The notes below the pieces were generated by a model. It was not told the origin of the DNA, searched no databases, and was given only the letters and a program-made list of their open reading frames with translations. A program made the translations under genes and the position numbers. Below are positions 10,999 to 21,445 of a DNA stretch of 64,000 nt, piece after piece. The DNA is from Apostichopus japonicus. Taxonomy: Eukaryota > Echinodermata > Holothuroidea > Aspidochirotida > Stichopodidae. The DNA is taken from NCBI RefSeq assembly GCF_037975245.1, contig NC_092577.1:23991398-24055397 (forward strand), given 5' to 3'. How positions within the stretch are numbered: position 1 is the stretch's first letter; each line of letters starts with the position of its first letter.

Positions 10999-11865
10999 GC
11001 TTTTTACGTGCAAAGAAAAAAACGGACACGGACCAAAGGTCAACAAAACCAAGAACAATTCCAGTCTGTTTAACAACCACCATAAACCCAACTGAAAACC
11101 CACAAACACAAATCTCTCAGTCACCCACAAATGTATTCAATGTAGCGTTCAACGTGACATGAAATGGACACGGACCCAAAGGCCAACAGAACCAAAACAA
11201 TAACGCTACACAAACCAGCCCCCAAAAGCCAACTCCAAACCACAAACAGAACCCCCCAACCCATATTATGTAACGACCACACAACCCCCCCACACACCTG
11301 AAAAATAACCCACTCCAAAACTTCATCAGAGGTACGCCGTCCCGATGGTAAACAACAGGCCTGCGCATTACCTGCGAAGTTTTCCCAATATGGGTCTTTT
11401 CAGGCCCCTGGCAGTGTTCCCCCTTTTCTTACGAGGGAGCAGAGTTCTTAGCTTCTCGTCACTGATCGAATGGACCTCCCTGTTAGGAACAGGAGGCCCA
11501 CTAGCGACCATCGTGTCCGGTATAACGGAAGCGGCTGCGGGTAGGGTGGAAGGGCCACTCGAGTCAAGGAGATCAGTGGCCTGTTTCGTCTCATCAAACC
11601 AATCGGAGGACTCCTTAGCCACAACTAATAAGGCTGTAGTGCAGTCCTCCATTGGCGAGTCAGATTCTGGGCCACTCAATGTCTCTTGGGCCGGTTGACT
11701 CGGGGCCCAACTAGTATCACCGATAGCGGGCGAAGCTACCGGTAAACCAGTACAAGCGGCATCCTGCGCCGCATGCCACTCCGTTAGTACCATCTCCGCC
11801 GTTTTGTCCTGCTCTGCCTCAGTGGGCAGGCTGGCAGTCTCGGCAAGTTCGATCATTCATTGGTA
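10999..11865 (-). mobile_element. Element E: internally deleted Tx1-type LINE derivative with ORF1 tail fused to 3' end
   Basis: Flanked by an exact 11-bp TSD, CGTGTTGTAGT, at 10988-10998 and 11866-11876; removing the element rejoins P1 in frame (SLVL + QHDTALA). Read on the minus strand, 11856-11368 is an open 162-codon frame rich in Asp/Glu/Ser/Pro, ending KLRTLLPRKKRGNTARGLKR. Its composition resembles the acidic C-terminal half of a Tx1 ORF1. It then fuses at about 11370 to the last ORF2 codons and 3' UTR of the C/D/G subfamily, down to GCACGTAAAAAGCAC. All of the endonuclease and RT is missing. The TSD shows it moved as this short unit, or was deleted just after insertion. It needs a trans-acting LINE. 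Confidence 0.75.
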
Positions 11866-11887
11866 CGTGTTGTAGTACCAATGAATG
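11854..11887. repeat. Perfect 13-bp inverted repeat at the 5' junction of element E
   Basis: CATTCATTGGTAC, an 8-bp loop, then GTACCAATGAATG. The right arm belongs to the P1 exon; the left arm is the first part of element E. The element's 5' end therefore begins with an inverted copy of the neighbouring target, as expected if the growing cDNA or second strand briefly copied the target at the junction. Confidence 0.8.
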
Positions 11888-13316
11888 AGAGATGCTGTGA
11901 CCCAATCCATTGAGAAGTCCTATCAGTTGTGATGATCCAGTCAAATGGCGTACTGCCAATCCAAGGGCAACATGCTTTGAGAAGCTAGGTAGATCAGTTC
12001 TTGACCAACAGACAACAATTTCTTTTGTACGTCCTGCGAGACTTTCACATAGTCTCCCGAACAAAAGACATCGGTGATTCCAGTGCACCAGGCAAGGAAA
12101 TTGAATAACTCAACAGGCACCATCTCTTAACAATGCTTGGACGTAAGATCTTCTGCTCTTGGTGGCCACTTGGTAACACCTTTGGAACTCTATGATGCCA
12201 TGCAACTGCATTGCAGCATGGTTGCTGCATTGCAGCATGGTAAATGTCTCGCAAGTCAGTGTTAGATGTTTGAACTACTGGCTTAACCGGAACTGTTTGC
12301 TCAACTGGAAATGCTTGCTCTACTTGTTAATCTACTTCACTGTCACTAGTGTTCAGACTGGCTTGTTATGTTCAAAACATGGCTGGCTGATCCACTACGA
12401 TGAGCAAGAACAAGTTCACATTCACGAATATGTGGCCGGATAAATTGCAGTTTGTCACCATATGTTTTCAAGAACCTGTTCTTAACTTAAGGGCACTGTT
12501 TCTGTAGTGTGAAGCATCACAGTTCTCTGTGTCACCGACGATTTTCACAAAGAGATTTCTTCATTATTGTTATTCTCAGCACTTCACCCCCATTGATGAT
12601 TGTTCTCTCGACTATTTCCGTGCAAGAAACTCTTAAATGAGGGAGCATACATAATACTCATATCCTCCTCAGATTTCTTTCTGTATTTGTATGACAAACA
12701 GCGAGTGTAGTTTCGATAGCAGGACTTGTGATACCGAAGCTCTATGCAAATCTTTACCATGATTTTTCTGTTCTGCAGCTTGAATCAAAGATCTCCTCTG
12801 TCTCACATGTTGTGAGTGCCTCAACTTCTCTTTTTCTAGTGATTTTATTGTACACCCGTCCATTACCATCTTTACATATTAAACACAATGGGGGCAAAAC
12901 ATGCACACTTCTGCGATGTACACAGGAAGTGTCAGCAGATCCCGTCTCTGATCTTAATCGTCGCTTCACTGATGGCTGAGAGTATTCATCTGTAAAAATT
13001 ATACTAGTAGTACTAACTTCCTAAGCTTCATGGTTATGTACTGACCTTGGCCTCCCGTTTTCGATTCTTTTTTTCAGCTTGAGCAATGCGACATTTGTCG
13101 GTAAATCTTTGATAACACTTACGATGAAAACCGCCGCCTTCTTTACAGTCTTGCCTGAAATGCGATGCTATGAAGCACTCTATTCCATCAAATGTTTTCC
13201 ATTTATCAACACAGTCCAGCAGCTTTGCCCAGGATGCGTCAGAAAACGGTCGAATTCGTTCATTTTCGATGAACGTGACAAACACACGGAACATGTACTT
13301 TGTTTACGTCCGCCAT
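11866..13316 (-). pseudogene. P1 proximal part: N-terminal half of the unnamed zinc-knuckle gene family
   Basis: A likely start is the ATG at 13316 (ATGGCGGACG). Exon 1 runs to 13046 (donor AAG|GTCAGT) and encodes RPFSDASWAKLLDCVDKW and FHRKCYQRFTDKCRI. Exon 2 begins near 12975 (acceptor CTCTCAG) and encodes VLPPLCLICKDGNGRVYNK, then, after frame changes, CIELRYHKSCYRNYTR. Further pieces are KIVGDTENCDASHYRNSALK (about 12540), YGDKLQFIRPHIRECELVLA, LFNFLAWCTGITDVF with KLLSVGQELIYLAS (12110-11990), and LAVRHLTGSSQLIGLLNGLG (about 11970). These alternate C-x2-C and H-x3-C knuckles (two modules) followed by a conserved helical region. Family recognition is from memory and the function is unknown. 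At least four frame changes, plus element E inside the last exon, make it a pseudogene. Confidence 0.7.
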
Positions 13317-15120
13317 TTTGTATAAAATATATCGCATGGAACGAGCGTTGTGATTGCACAATATTTCAGATTGTTGGTATTCGAAATATGAATGCCTAAC
13401 ATAAAATAAAAGTGCATAAGCTCACCAGTGAAAATGAGTAACTCCTGTTAGAAATGTGGCAATCCAAGAAAAATAAATCATCTGGGGCCCGGAGGCATGA
13501 TGTCCATATAATTGTCCGAAGAAACGCGTCCAAACAATACACTTTAAATTTACTCCTCCTTGGATAACACAAGCGATGAAAGTTTTTACAGGTGAGAAAT
13601 AATATCCAAAATTAAATATGTGAGAAAACCTAATAGTAGTTGTTGTAGTTGATGTATAGTGTAGATGAGTAGTAGTATAGTTCCTAGAGTCTTAGCAGAA
13701 GATACTTGTTCCTTGGTGGAAGCCTTCTACTAAGAACTGCACATGGTATAGATCTACCGGATTATGCAATGTGCTAGAATTTAAACTGTCTCTTGATTGG
13801 CCAGTTGTTGCCATGGTACAAAAACAACTACTGTACTAGGGTACAGTAGTTATGGTATTTCAACAAGAGTGAGCTTGGCTGGTCTAAATTCTATACAGTG
13901 ACAATGTTGAAAAGGCTGACCAGTGGTGAACTTACTCTACCTATTCGGCATAGCGTGACCCAGGCTTTTTGATCTCTAGAATTTGAAAATTATCGGTGCT
14001 TTTTCAACGATATTTCGGCAAAAGACAGGTAAAAACTTGTGAACTTTACGATTTTGTGAAACATGGAATATTACAATGTTATTAGTGATTTACGAAAGTA
14101 GTGCCTAAGACCTATATGAACATGTTGACAAGATAATCCGGCACGGCCCACGGTCTAAAAGTATACAGAAAATGTTTATTACTAAATAAAATGGTATTGT
14201 TTTTGCTCTTGATTGAAATATTCAGAAATCTCAAGTCTTGCCGAGTCACCATCTGTTTCAATGTCATTGCCACCATCGTTTTATTTCACATAGTGATTTG
14301 TCGGCCAGTGACACAATTATACTACCTGATTCATCTCCTTTGTACAGTGTAACTATTGAATTTGTGTATACAGTCATAGTATGAACGGACTAACATAAAA
14401 ACAAAGGCATCATTTTATGCCTGATCGTTCCACCTTTGGTAACCTTTATTCTCTTCTTCATTGCTCTTTCTTCATATCTCCCTCTCATAGGGCTATGTCA
14501 TATTGCCTGTAAAAAGGTAGCATTTCATAAGGTTTTATATGTAAATTATTACCTCACCCTAAAGCTTCTCGTTTGGGTGGATTTTCAGGAATGATGAGAT
14601 GCTACAGCTAGCCAATACAAGCTTTGACATGTGATACCTTGGTTAGTGAGAGTGTAGTAGCACTTTAACTGGCTTAACAAGTCCAAATAATCTCCTTTCG
14701 ATGCTGTCTCATTTCTCCTTTCAATGCAATCTCCTTTCAATGCAACATTGTGTTACACAGGCTTTCAAGTGACTCCTATTTTCTCCAACTTTTTTAACCT
14801 TCCGCTTGTTCATAATCTTCAAATTCTTGTTCAGACTTTTTTACATGACGTCACTCAACTGAACTTCTGATTGAATAAATGAATACAGTGAATATAATTG
14901 CATTATTTTACTTGACTTAATGAAGTTCATAAAATAAAATTAACAAAGTTAATTAGTTCTTACATTCCCTGCAGGCCTGGTGAAACATTATGTTCTGTGT
15001 TGATTCCCTGCTGAAGGCAAGATTTATGTGCGGTGATGATAGCATGTGTGTCTGTGTGTGACACCTTGGCTTGTGAACCTGATATCTCAAGAAGTCAGAG
15101 TTACTTGAACTTCACACTTG
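13317..15120. other. Intergenic stretch, nothing assigned
   Basis: No long open frame or known element. Minor repeats only, such as TCTCCTTTC(A/G)ATGC three times near 14690-14745. Around 15050-15110 is a single copy of the CTGATATCTCAAGAAG block of the 7835 minisatellite. Confidence 0.5.
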
Positions 15121-15296
15121 TTATTTAGATATCCCCTTAATTATATGTATTTTTTTTTCCTGGGGTTTAAAAGTCTTATCAGGTATATACTTAACAGTCT
15201 AAGCGAAAGTTGATGGAGACTCAACCTTGTAGAGGCACATCAATCAATGTAGAGGCACATCAATCAATGCTGCAATGCCCTTGTATTTCTGATCAG
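15121..15296. repeat. Left member of a near-identical direct repeat pair (176 bp)
   Basis: Identical to 17471-17644 except for two extra T in one T-run. The unit itself holds a 22-bp tandem duplication (TGTAGAGGCACATCAATCAA plus TG). Such identity means a recent event. Confidence 0.95.
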
Positions 15297-16099
15297 GAAA
15301 ACAAGCCTTCGAAGAGTCTTGGCAAACTGCCAAGACAATATACCCGCGCTGTATATTTGTTATGAGAGGAGGGGGGCCAAGCAGTCACCTGGATTGACAC
15401 GTGTAAGCTCAACGTTTGCTGCAACGAGCTGTCGACTACGTGAGCGATCCCATGGAATAAACCTCTCTCTCTATTTTTTGGGTGAATTTCCAAGACAAAC
15501 GCGTTAGTAAGTTGGAAAAGGGGTAGGATACAACCCCAACAAAGGTACAAGCGCTAACGCGCTCCGAGCATACAGTATGCGCTTCGTGAATAATGTTCGA
15601 TGTTCCGACATTTTAAGCACAGTTGCATTTCGTAGCACCTGATAGCCTAGTCGTGGCTATGCGCTAGGTGGTTTCAATAGGAAGTTGGATACTTCTACTG
15701 TACTACACTACGAAATTGACACGTCTCGACATGGAGAGATTTGAGGAGTAACGGGTACGTTATCATAACATTTATTACGTGTTTATTACGTTAAATGTGG
15801 TGTGGTAAAAACGTCGACATAACGTTTCTATGAGATATTAATGTTATATTAATGTTATATTAATGTCTTAACGTAAATCGTTTTGAAATATGAGTCTGAA
15901 AACGTTTTCGGTGACATACCTCTTACACCACTAATAACGTTACCATAACAAAACACTAGGCCTACATGCTTAGTAACGCTTTAGTGTTTGCTGAGTAACT
16001 CCCCGGGCTCCGTTAAGCAGCCAGGGTTTTATGAGGTGGATTTTCTACAAACCCACCCTCTCACCATCTTCACAGCCCCTGTTGGGAGTTTGTTTCTGA
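15297..16099. other. Left half of the segment between the direct repeats, no gene found
   Basis: Contains a perfect short inverted repeat GTCTTGG-caaactg-CCAAGAC (15316-15336) and an AT-rich stretch with TTAATGTTATA repeats near 15835-15865. No coding region was recognised. Confidence 0.5.
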
Positions 16100-16345
16100 T
16101 GAGTAGGTCTATCGCTCAGTTAGCTCAGGGTTAAAGCCTTTCAGTCATAAGGTCCCCGGTTCAGGCCACCCCAAGAGTAATGTATGTTGTCCAGCTACAG
16201 AGTTGTTGAATTTTCATAATCATGGACGTTAAATTTGTATGTAAGAGACTGACTTCAGTCAGCTTGCAGCTTGGTTAAGCCAGTGAGGCTTCTTCTCAAG
16301 TTCCTACTTGCAGGTTCATCCTAAATACGTTCTTAAATACATACA
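16100..16345 (+). mobile_element. tRNA-derived SINE candidate
   Basis: A tRNA-like head at about 16108-16180 has an A-box-like TAGCTCAGGGTT and a B-box-like GGTTCAGGCC preceded by AAGGTCCCC. It is followed by a non-tRNA body ending in a CAGTGAGGCTTCTTCTCAAG region. The head is too degenerate to fold as a working tRNA. No clear TSD. Confidence 0.5.
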
Positions 16346-16559
16346 TTTAATTGTAGGAGTCACATAAACAGTAGCATTGTAGCTTTGTTTAAGATTCTGA
16401 TGAAGCAAACTATCCATTCAGTACTCAGTCTCATTTTTTGTAGCAGGGTAGCATTGTTTAAGATTCTGTACTCACTCAGCAGAGTGAGATTCTGTACCTT
16501 CAGTACTCATTTTTGGAGTCATCAACGGTACTGTGGTACTGAATCAGTACTGTGAGTGC

Positions 16560-17460
16560 GGCTGTCCTGCAAGCGCTCACAAGGTCACCAAACAGGCCGC
16601 TGTCCTTGACTTCTTTAGCAGCAGATACACAGGGTTGGGCTCTCTGGAGCCCTCCGGCGCCCAGGTACGGGGCTTTTGACTACCATCCTCTCAGACAACA
16701 CGACGGTGGTAACATACTGTAGCTACGTCAACAGACATGGTGGCACCAGGTCAGAGAGATATTGCCGTCTGGCAAGGGAGACCCTCACCACAGCTACAGA
16801 ATCTGGCATGGCCCTACAAGTCTCTCAGATAGCCAGAAAGGAGAATGTGATGGCCGATGCTCTGCCCAGGGGACAGCTCCACCCTGACGAGTGGACCCTT
16901 TCGCAACGAACATGAAGTAGGTTTTTCCACATGTTCAGCAGACCTCTGATAGACCTGATTGCGACACAGGGCAACAATGGGCTGCTCATCTTTGTTCAGG
17001 CGGCCCACCCGCAGGCCTTCCACATAACGCCAGGTCCCTGTCGCGAAACGGACCGGAAGCTTACATCTTCCCCCTCTTGGCATGGTCAGCCATCATAGTG
17101 GCCCCGCTGACCCCGGTTCGGGGAAAAGTTATCCAGCTCCTAGCGGACGAGCCAGCGATCCTGCCGGACAAACCACAGTCGGTTGTCCCATAGACGGGGC
17201 GCTGGCTCACCCGGACAGCAAGGGCCTACAATTAGGTGCCTGGAAATTGTCTGGTGTTTCCTTAGACAGAAAGGACTTTGGCCGCCAGAGTGAGAACAAC
17301 CTTGGTACTTACGTTTTCTGCCTACGGAGATTCAGAGTATGCCGAACGAAACAGACTCTGCCTACCATGGCCTTTCTAACCTTGATCGCTGACTCCTTAC
17401 CCACACTGTTCCAAGAAGGGAGGCAGGGTGTAGACGATCAAAGACTTTCGTTCGTTCGTT
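16560..17460 (+). mobile_element. DIRS-type retroelement fossil (RNase H region and downstream)
   Basis: Translated stretches recall the DIRS1-group RNase H and the region after it: SDNTTVVTY, HGGTRS, ARKENVMADALPRG, then a PLIDLIAT-type motif. Only this part of the element is present. It is broken, with a handful of breaks, and is an old partial copy. It lies between the 174/176-bp direct repeats at 15121 and 17471. Confidence 0.65.
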
Positions 17461-17470
17461 CGTTCGTTGG

Positions 17471-17644
17471 TTATTTAGATATCCCCTTAATTATATGTAT
17501 TTTTTTCCTGGGGTTTAAAAGTCTTATCAGGTATATACTTAACAGTCTAAGCGAAAGTTGATGGAGACTCAACCTTGTAGAGGCACATCAATCAATGTAG
17601 AGGCACATCAATCAATGCTGCAATGCCCTTGTATTTCTGATCAG
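17471..17644. repeat. Right member of the near-identical direct repeat pair (174 bp)
   Basis: Matches 15121-15296. It follows directly on a (CGTT)n run (17449-17470) and is followed by CTGAGTTTGG, unlike the left copy, so the repeat boundary at GATCAG is sharp. Confidence 0.95.
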
Positions 17645-18226
17645 CTGAGTTTGGAATGTTGTATCCACAATGTTCCTTATAGTGACAAATAATCACTACG
17701 TCAATTAACTTTGTGGCTGAATTACAGATAAGGACGAGAGCCCAAGATGTTTAGGAACAGTCTAAGATTGAAAGAACCACCTTTCCCCAGCGAAAAAAAA
17801 GGGGCAGCGAAAGCAATTTGCACACCAAATGATAAAAAAAAACACCTCTCTTTTTCGCTTTACGTGTAGTAGCGTTGTCACCAGATCATTTTCTATAGAA
17901 GTGGGTAATGGAGTTGATTCATTTGCTTGTTTCATCGAAAACGCATATTACAACCAACCTAGCATGAGACTGCAGTGAAAAAATAATATCCGCAGTGATC
18001 TGTATGCACCAGGTACTAGTGGACGTAAGAGAAAGGGTTTAGGACTTGGAAGAATCATATGGCTACACAAATTGGCATCTCCCTCGTGGTAAAACCAAGG
18101 AAAATCAAGAAGAAAAGCGTAAAATTTCGAAAACTGACTTTTCCAAACCAAGTCAAAATGCTAACAAGGTTGGCAACCTGATGAAAGTGCAGAAGCTCAG
18201 AACTTATATGTTTTATACTGTTTCAG
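17645..18226. other. Spacer before gene S; possible earlier exon not proven
   Basis: A Lys-rich open stretch at 18046-18226 leads into the gene S acceptor, but it reads as low-complexity and is probably intronic. Nothing else was recognised. Confidence 0.4.
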
Positions 18227-18891
18227 GAAGATGCTGACTTTTGTACTTTCCAAAATGATCTACCGTCACCATGTGTGGTATATGCTGGTGAGTATGATGA
18301 CTTACAAGATCTACTGCATATCATTTCAGTCATATCCATTAGCACATACAATGCAATAAAATTTTTGTTTCTGTTATTCCATTTTATCTCTATCCTAATT
18401 ACTATGATTGGTATCACATATCAATGCAGTAGATCATCAGGTTTTCACTTTTTTTGTGGTGAAGTGCGTTACGGTGGACCACTAGGATTCATCCACAGTG
18501 CAAGAGTTTCACTTGCAGGCTACTCTTGCATAATTTCTGAAAGAAATTGCTTTAAAAAAGTATACTGTAAGATATTAATAAGAAATGCTTTTGTTTTTAT
18601 GTAACAGGTGGCAATCCATTTCTTAGCAAGAGAATGGCAATAACAGTTGATCGGGAGCCTCTGCTGTATCCTATATCCATTATTGCTGCGTTGATGGTGT
18701 TGTTCATGAGCTATTATGTGTTCAACATGTGCTATCCCACAGAGGTTCAAGCAACCATGGAATACATACAGAGGTACAGTTTCAACCTAGTTTCTTCACA
18801 GACTAACAAAGGAGGTGCATTCAAACTACAGTTCCTCCATCTTTTTGAGATCCTCCAAGTAGAACTGCAAAGTCATCTTCAGTTTCTTTAG
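18227..18891 (+). pseudogene. Gene S: last two exons of an unnamed gene (partial)
   Basis: Exon a 18227-18287 (acceptor TACTGTTTCAG, donor GCTG|GTGAGT) encodes EDADFCTFQNDLPSPCVVYA. Exon b starts at 18608 (acceptor TTATGTAACAG), and the split codon joins in phase to give GGNPFLSKRMAITVDREPLL. It continues YPISIIAALMVLFMSYYVFN and YPTEVQATMEYIQRY, ending at TAG 18889-18891. The pattern (..D..PL..P.S...AL..LF.SYYV.N..YP.E..ATLE.IQR) is one I associate with C-termini of uncharacterised invertebrate proteins that often pair with SANT-like zinc-finger genes. No stops lie in these two exons. An alternative donor (CAGAG|GTACAG) at about 18773 could end exon b earlier. The 5' exons are not visible, so whether it is alive is unknown. 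Confidence 0.5.
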
Positions 18892-18894
18892 TAA

Positions 18895-19103
18895 TAGCTT
18901 TATGTCGCTTCTCGGCCTTTTGGCTAAGATCATGTGTAGTATCTGTTCTTTTAGGGAATGGTGATACAAACCTGACGATGATCACACAGTCACAGTCCCG
19001 ATGCAGGGGAATGGGCTGAGAGCGGATCAGTCGTTTGGTAGTTTGGTTTTCGTGCCCAGGTTCTTTCCTGGGTGACTTTTTCTTAAAAAGTAGCTTTATG
19101 TCG
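18895..19103. repeat. 13-bp target-site duplication around SINE copy 2
   Basis: TAGCTTTATGTCG at 18895-18907 and 19091-19103, identical. Confidence 0.92.
18905..19090 (+). mobile_element. U2-snRNA-headed SINE, copy 2 (full length)
   Basis: Starts CGCTTCTCGGCCTTTTGGCT and keeps the U2 branch-point region (GTGTAGTATCTGTTC). It shares with the other copies the change CAAG to CATG at U2 position ~30, then the same non-U2 body and 3' end CTTTTTCTTAAAAAG. TAGCTTTATGTCG occurs at 18895-18907 and again at 19091-19103: an exact 11-13-bp TSD (CG overlaps the element start). TSD length and 3' end indicate LINE-driven retroposition. A TGGCTAAGATC stretch resembles a Pol III A box and GGTTCTTTCC a weak B box; promoter use is unproven. 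It sits three bases after the gene S stop codon. Confidence 0.88.
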
Positions 19104-19850
19104 TTGTCAATGCCAACAAATGTTGTGCAACATTCACTGTTTTCATTAAACTACTGGTGCACCTGTCTCGACATGCAAATTACAACAGTTTATAAATAAT
19201 AAAATCGGATACAAATAAAAACGTTACTCTGTTTTTAATATCATATGTAAAAAGTTCAGATGTGTTGGCCAAAAGTATTAAGCTACTTGAGTTAACTGCA
19301 CTGATTGTTTATTATTTAACGCCGTATACTTTGTTTGTTTAATGATACATCCATTTCGAAAGTGCTGACTGTGAACTATTCTGCTAAAAATCTTAACCTT
19401 AATCTTAACCTTACTTCATAAACAATAAGGTAATCTTCTTGCTTCAGAAGTCTTTTCTTAAATGAAAAAATATGATTCTGTTCAGAAGAAGCTGATAGTA
19501 GCTTTTCCAGTACAAGTTGGATATAATTATATCAAAACATCCCAAATTTTAGCACTCAAGTACATTTTGTGATTGTTCTATATATTGAAAAGGGTTATTT
19601 GGACTGCCAAAAATATCCCAGTGTGCCTGAGCATTTCAATGGAAGTTTCATCACTTTCACATTGAGCATAATTGTAACAATTTTTTTATATTGAATTGGA
19701 AGTTGTTCTGATAGCAGTAAAGCTTGTTTCCAAGAGTGCACTCATTCGAAACAAAGTATTTTTACTTTAAGTAATGTAAGCATATAACTACTATTTGAGT
19801 TTCATACTGTTAATAGCTTTTTCTTTCATGTTCAGTTTCAAGGCAACTTA
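19104..19850. other. AT-rich spacer, nothing assigned
   Basis: No gene or element recognised. A short CTTAACCTTAATCTTAACCT run lies near 19390-19415. Confidence 0.5.
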
Positions 19851-19899
19851 AGTGGTTTCCAGGTTCATGTTATGTTTCGAAATGAAATGGGGGTGTAGG

Positions 19900-20655
19900 C
19901 GGTTTTACACTATGTTAATAGTAGGAAAGACTAGGGTAGGTTCTTATGACCAACTACACCGGTTTCTGCTCTCAACTTTTATAGGAGGAGCTTCATCAGT
20001 AGTAAGCCTTGAATATTTTATATTCGGCATGAGCGTCTCGTTCTCAAAATGCATCTATTTTCTGTGCACGAGTTTTCATGGACTCATAGTGCATCTATAA
20101 GAACATCTAAACGAGCTTCGTGTGAACCTTGAGAGTCACTGATTCTTCGTTAGTACGAAACCTTGAGTTAAGAAGTAAATCTTTGAGATTTTGGGCCCTT
20201 TTGTAGGCAGGAATCGGTTCTTTTGGAAACAGTTTGGATAATTCCGCGTGTTGCGAAATTAAGTGCCAATGTTTCAAAAGTGTTTTTTTCAAATGATATG
20301 GGGTGTATAGGTAAGCTTCAACACCAGTGGTGGTTCCTTTTCTTTAGGTTTGGTAGTGAGGTAATGCCTACGGTTTTCAAATGTTATTCCTTTAGTGGCT
20401 GTGGCAACTGCCTCTTTCTTATAGTTACGAAGTACCAGTTTCTCTGTGAACGCGTTCTTTTTCTGTAAGAAATCAGTCTCGTTGTTACAGAGACGTGCGT
20501 ATCGTAATATTTCCCCTTTAATGAAGCCTTTAAAAGTGGCAAGTAGGTGTGCAGTTTCTGTCGAGGTATTGGAAGGTTTCCGTGGGTTTGCTGTGGACTT
20601 TAGTGTCTAACAACCCATTGGTTTCGAACCATGTACCTTTGAAGATTTTCAAATC
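19900..20655 (-). mobile_element. Penelope-like element, downstream part (RT C-terminus and linker)
   Basis: Minus-strand translation gives YVDLKIFKGTWFETNG directly after the transposon junction, then KPTETFQYLDRNCTPTCHF and HWHLISQHAELSKLFP with KRAQNLKDLLLNSRF. These are the hallmark PLE blocks between RT and the GIY-YIG endonuclease. The first block continues the RT reading at 23486 once the hAT element (20664-23477) is removed. The endonuclease itself is not recognisable in 19900-20100. At least two frame changes, so dead. Confidence 0.8.
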
Positions 20656-20734
20656 TACGTATGCAGTGGCGTAGGTAGCATTTTTTGTGTGGGGGGCCAT
20701 GGGGACTGTTCTTTCTTGTGCGGGGCCGGAGGTT

Positions 20735-20777
20735 ACTATCTAAGCGGAGCGCCACCTTGGTTGGCGCGGAGCGTACA
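20735..20777. repeat. hAT subterminal hairpin motif, copy 1
   Basis: ACTATCTAAGCGGAGCGCCA, then CC..GGTTGGCGCGGAGCGTACA; AGCGCCACC can pair with GGTTGGCGC. Three more copies lie at 57625, 58331 and 59057, each in hAT-like context. Confidence 0.8.
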
Positions 20778-21221
20778 GAGAAAATTTGAGATTTCACCAC
20801 CCCCCAGATCGCAGGAGATGGCACCTGTGAGGCAACATAGCAACCAAAAAGATGTGCAACTTTGGTGACAGAAATGCAAAAAAAAGTTCTCTTTCATGCT
20901 GACTGACCTTGCCAACTCAGCCAGACTTTTAACTTGACGGAAGTTGGCATCATTTGTCGTTTCAAGGTATCAAGGCCTTTCTCCTAACTCAAACCCCTGT
21001 GGGCTACCGGTAGGTTTGCAGGGTATGCCCACATGTGGACTTAAATAGCAATAGAGGAAGGGGATGAAAGACTAACACGCATGGTCCACATTGGTGGCTC
21101 GGTGCTAATTAGGCCATTTATTGGTTTTTTTTGAGGCACCTGTCATCAGAATGTGTGTTTTTCTGCCAATCGATGACCGATAACATGTATTGGTATGTAA
21201 ATTTGTACTTCATATATCTAG

Positions 21222-21445
21222 CAACACTCTAAAAACAAATGAGTGGATTTCATTCCATTGGAGTGATCACTCGGCGCACTTCAAATTAAGAGGGAAATTT
21301 AACTCTATTGGGGTTAACCCTCACTCCTAATATGAGTGAATATAACTCTATTAGGAGTTTAGATTTACTCCAATGGAGTGGAAATTCACTCTTATACCGG
21401 AATGTGCTCAGTGATCACTCCCATGGAGTGAAATTCACCTATGTT
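21222..21445. repeat. Foldback/MITE-like palindromic element
   Basis: GTGGATTTCATTCCATTGGA plus GTGATCACT (21243-21271) is mirrored at 21411-21439 (reverse complement GTGAATTTCACTCCATGGGA plus GTGATCACT). The interior repeats ACTCCAATGGAGT- and TAACTCTATTAGGAGT-like palindromes, and the left edge is ACACTCTAAAAA. The whole ~220 bp could fold on itself. No coding capacity. Confidence 0.7.

Noticed and set aside
16108-16180. Stand-alone tRNA gene
   Set aside because: Box-like motifs are present but arms do not pair; better explained as a SINE head.
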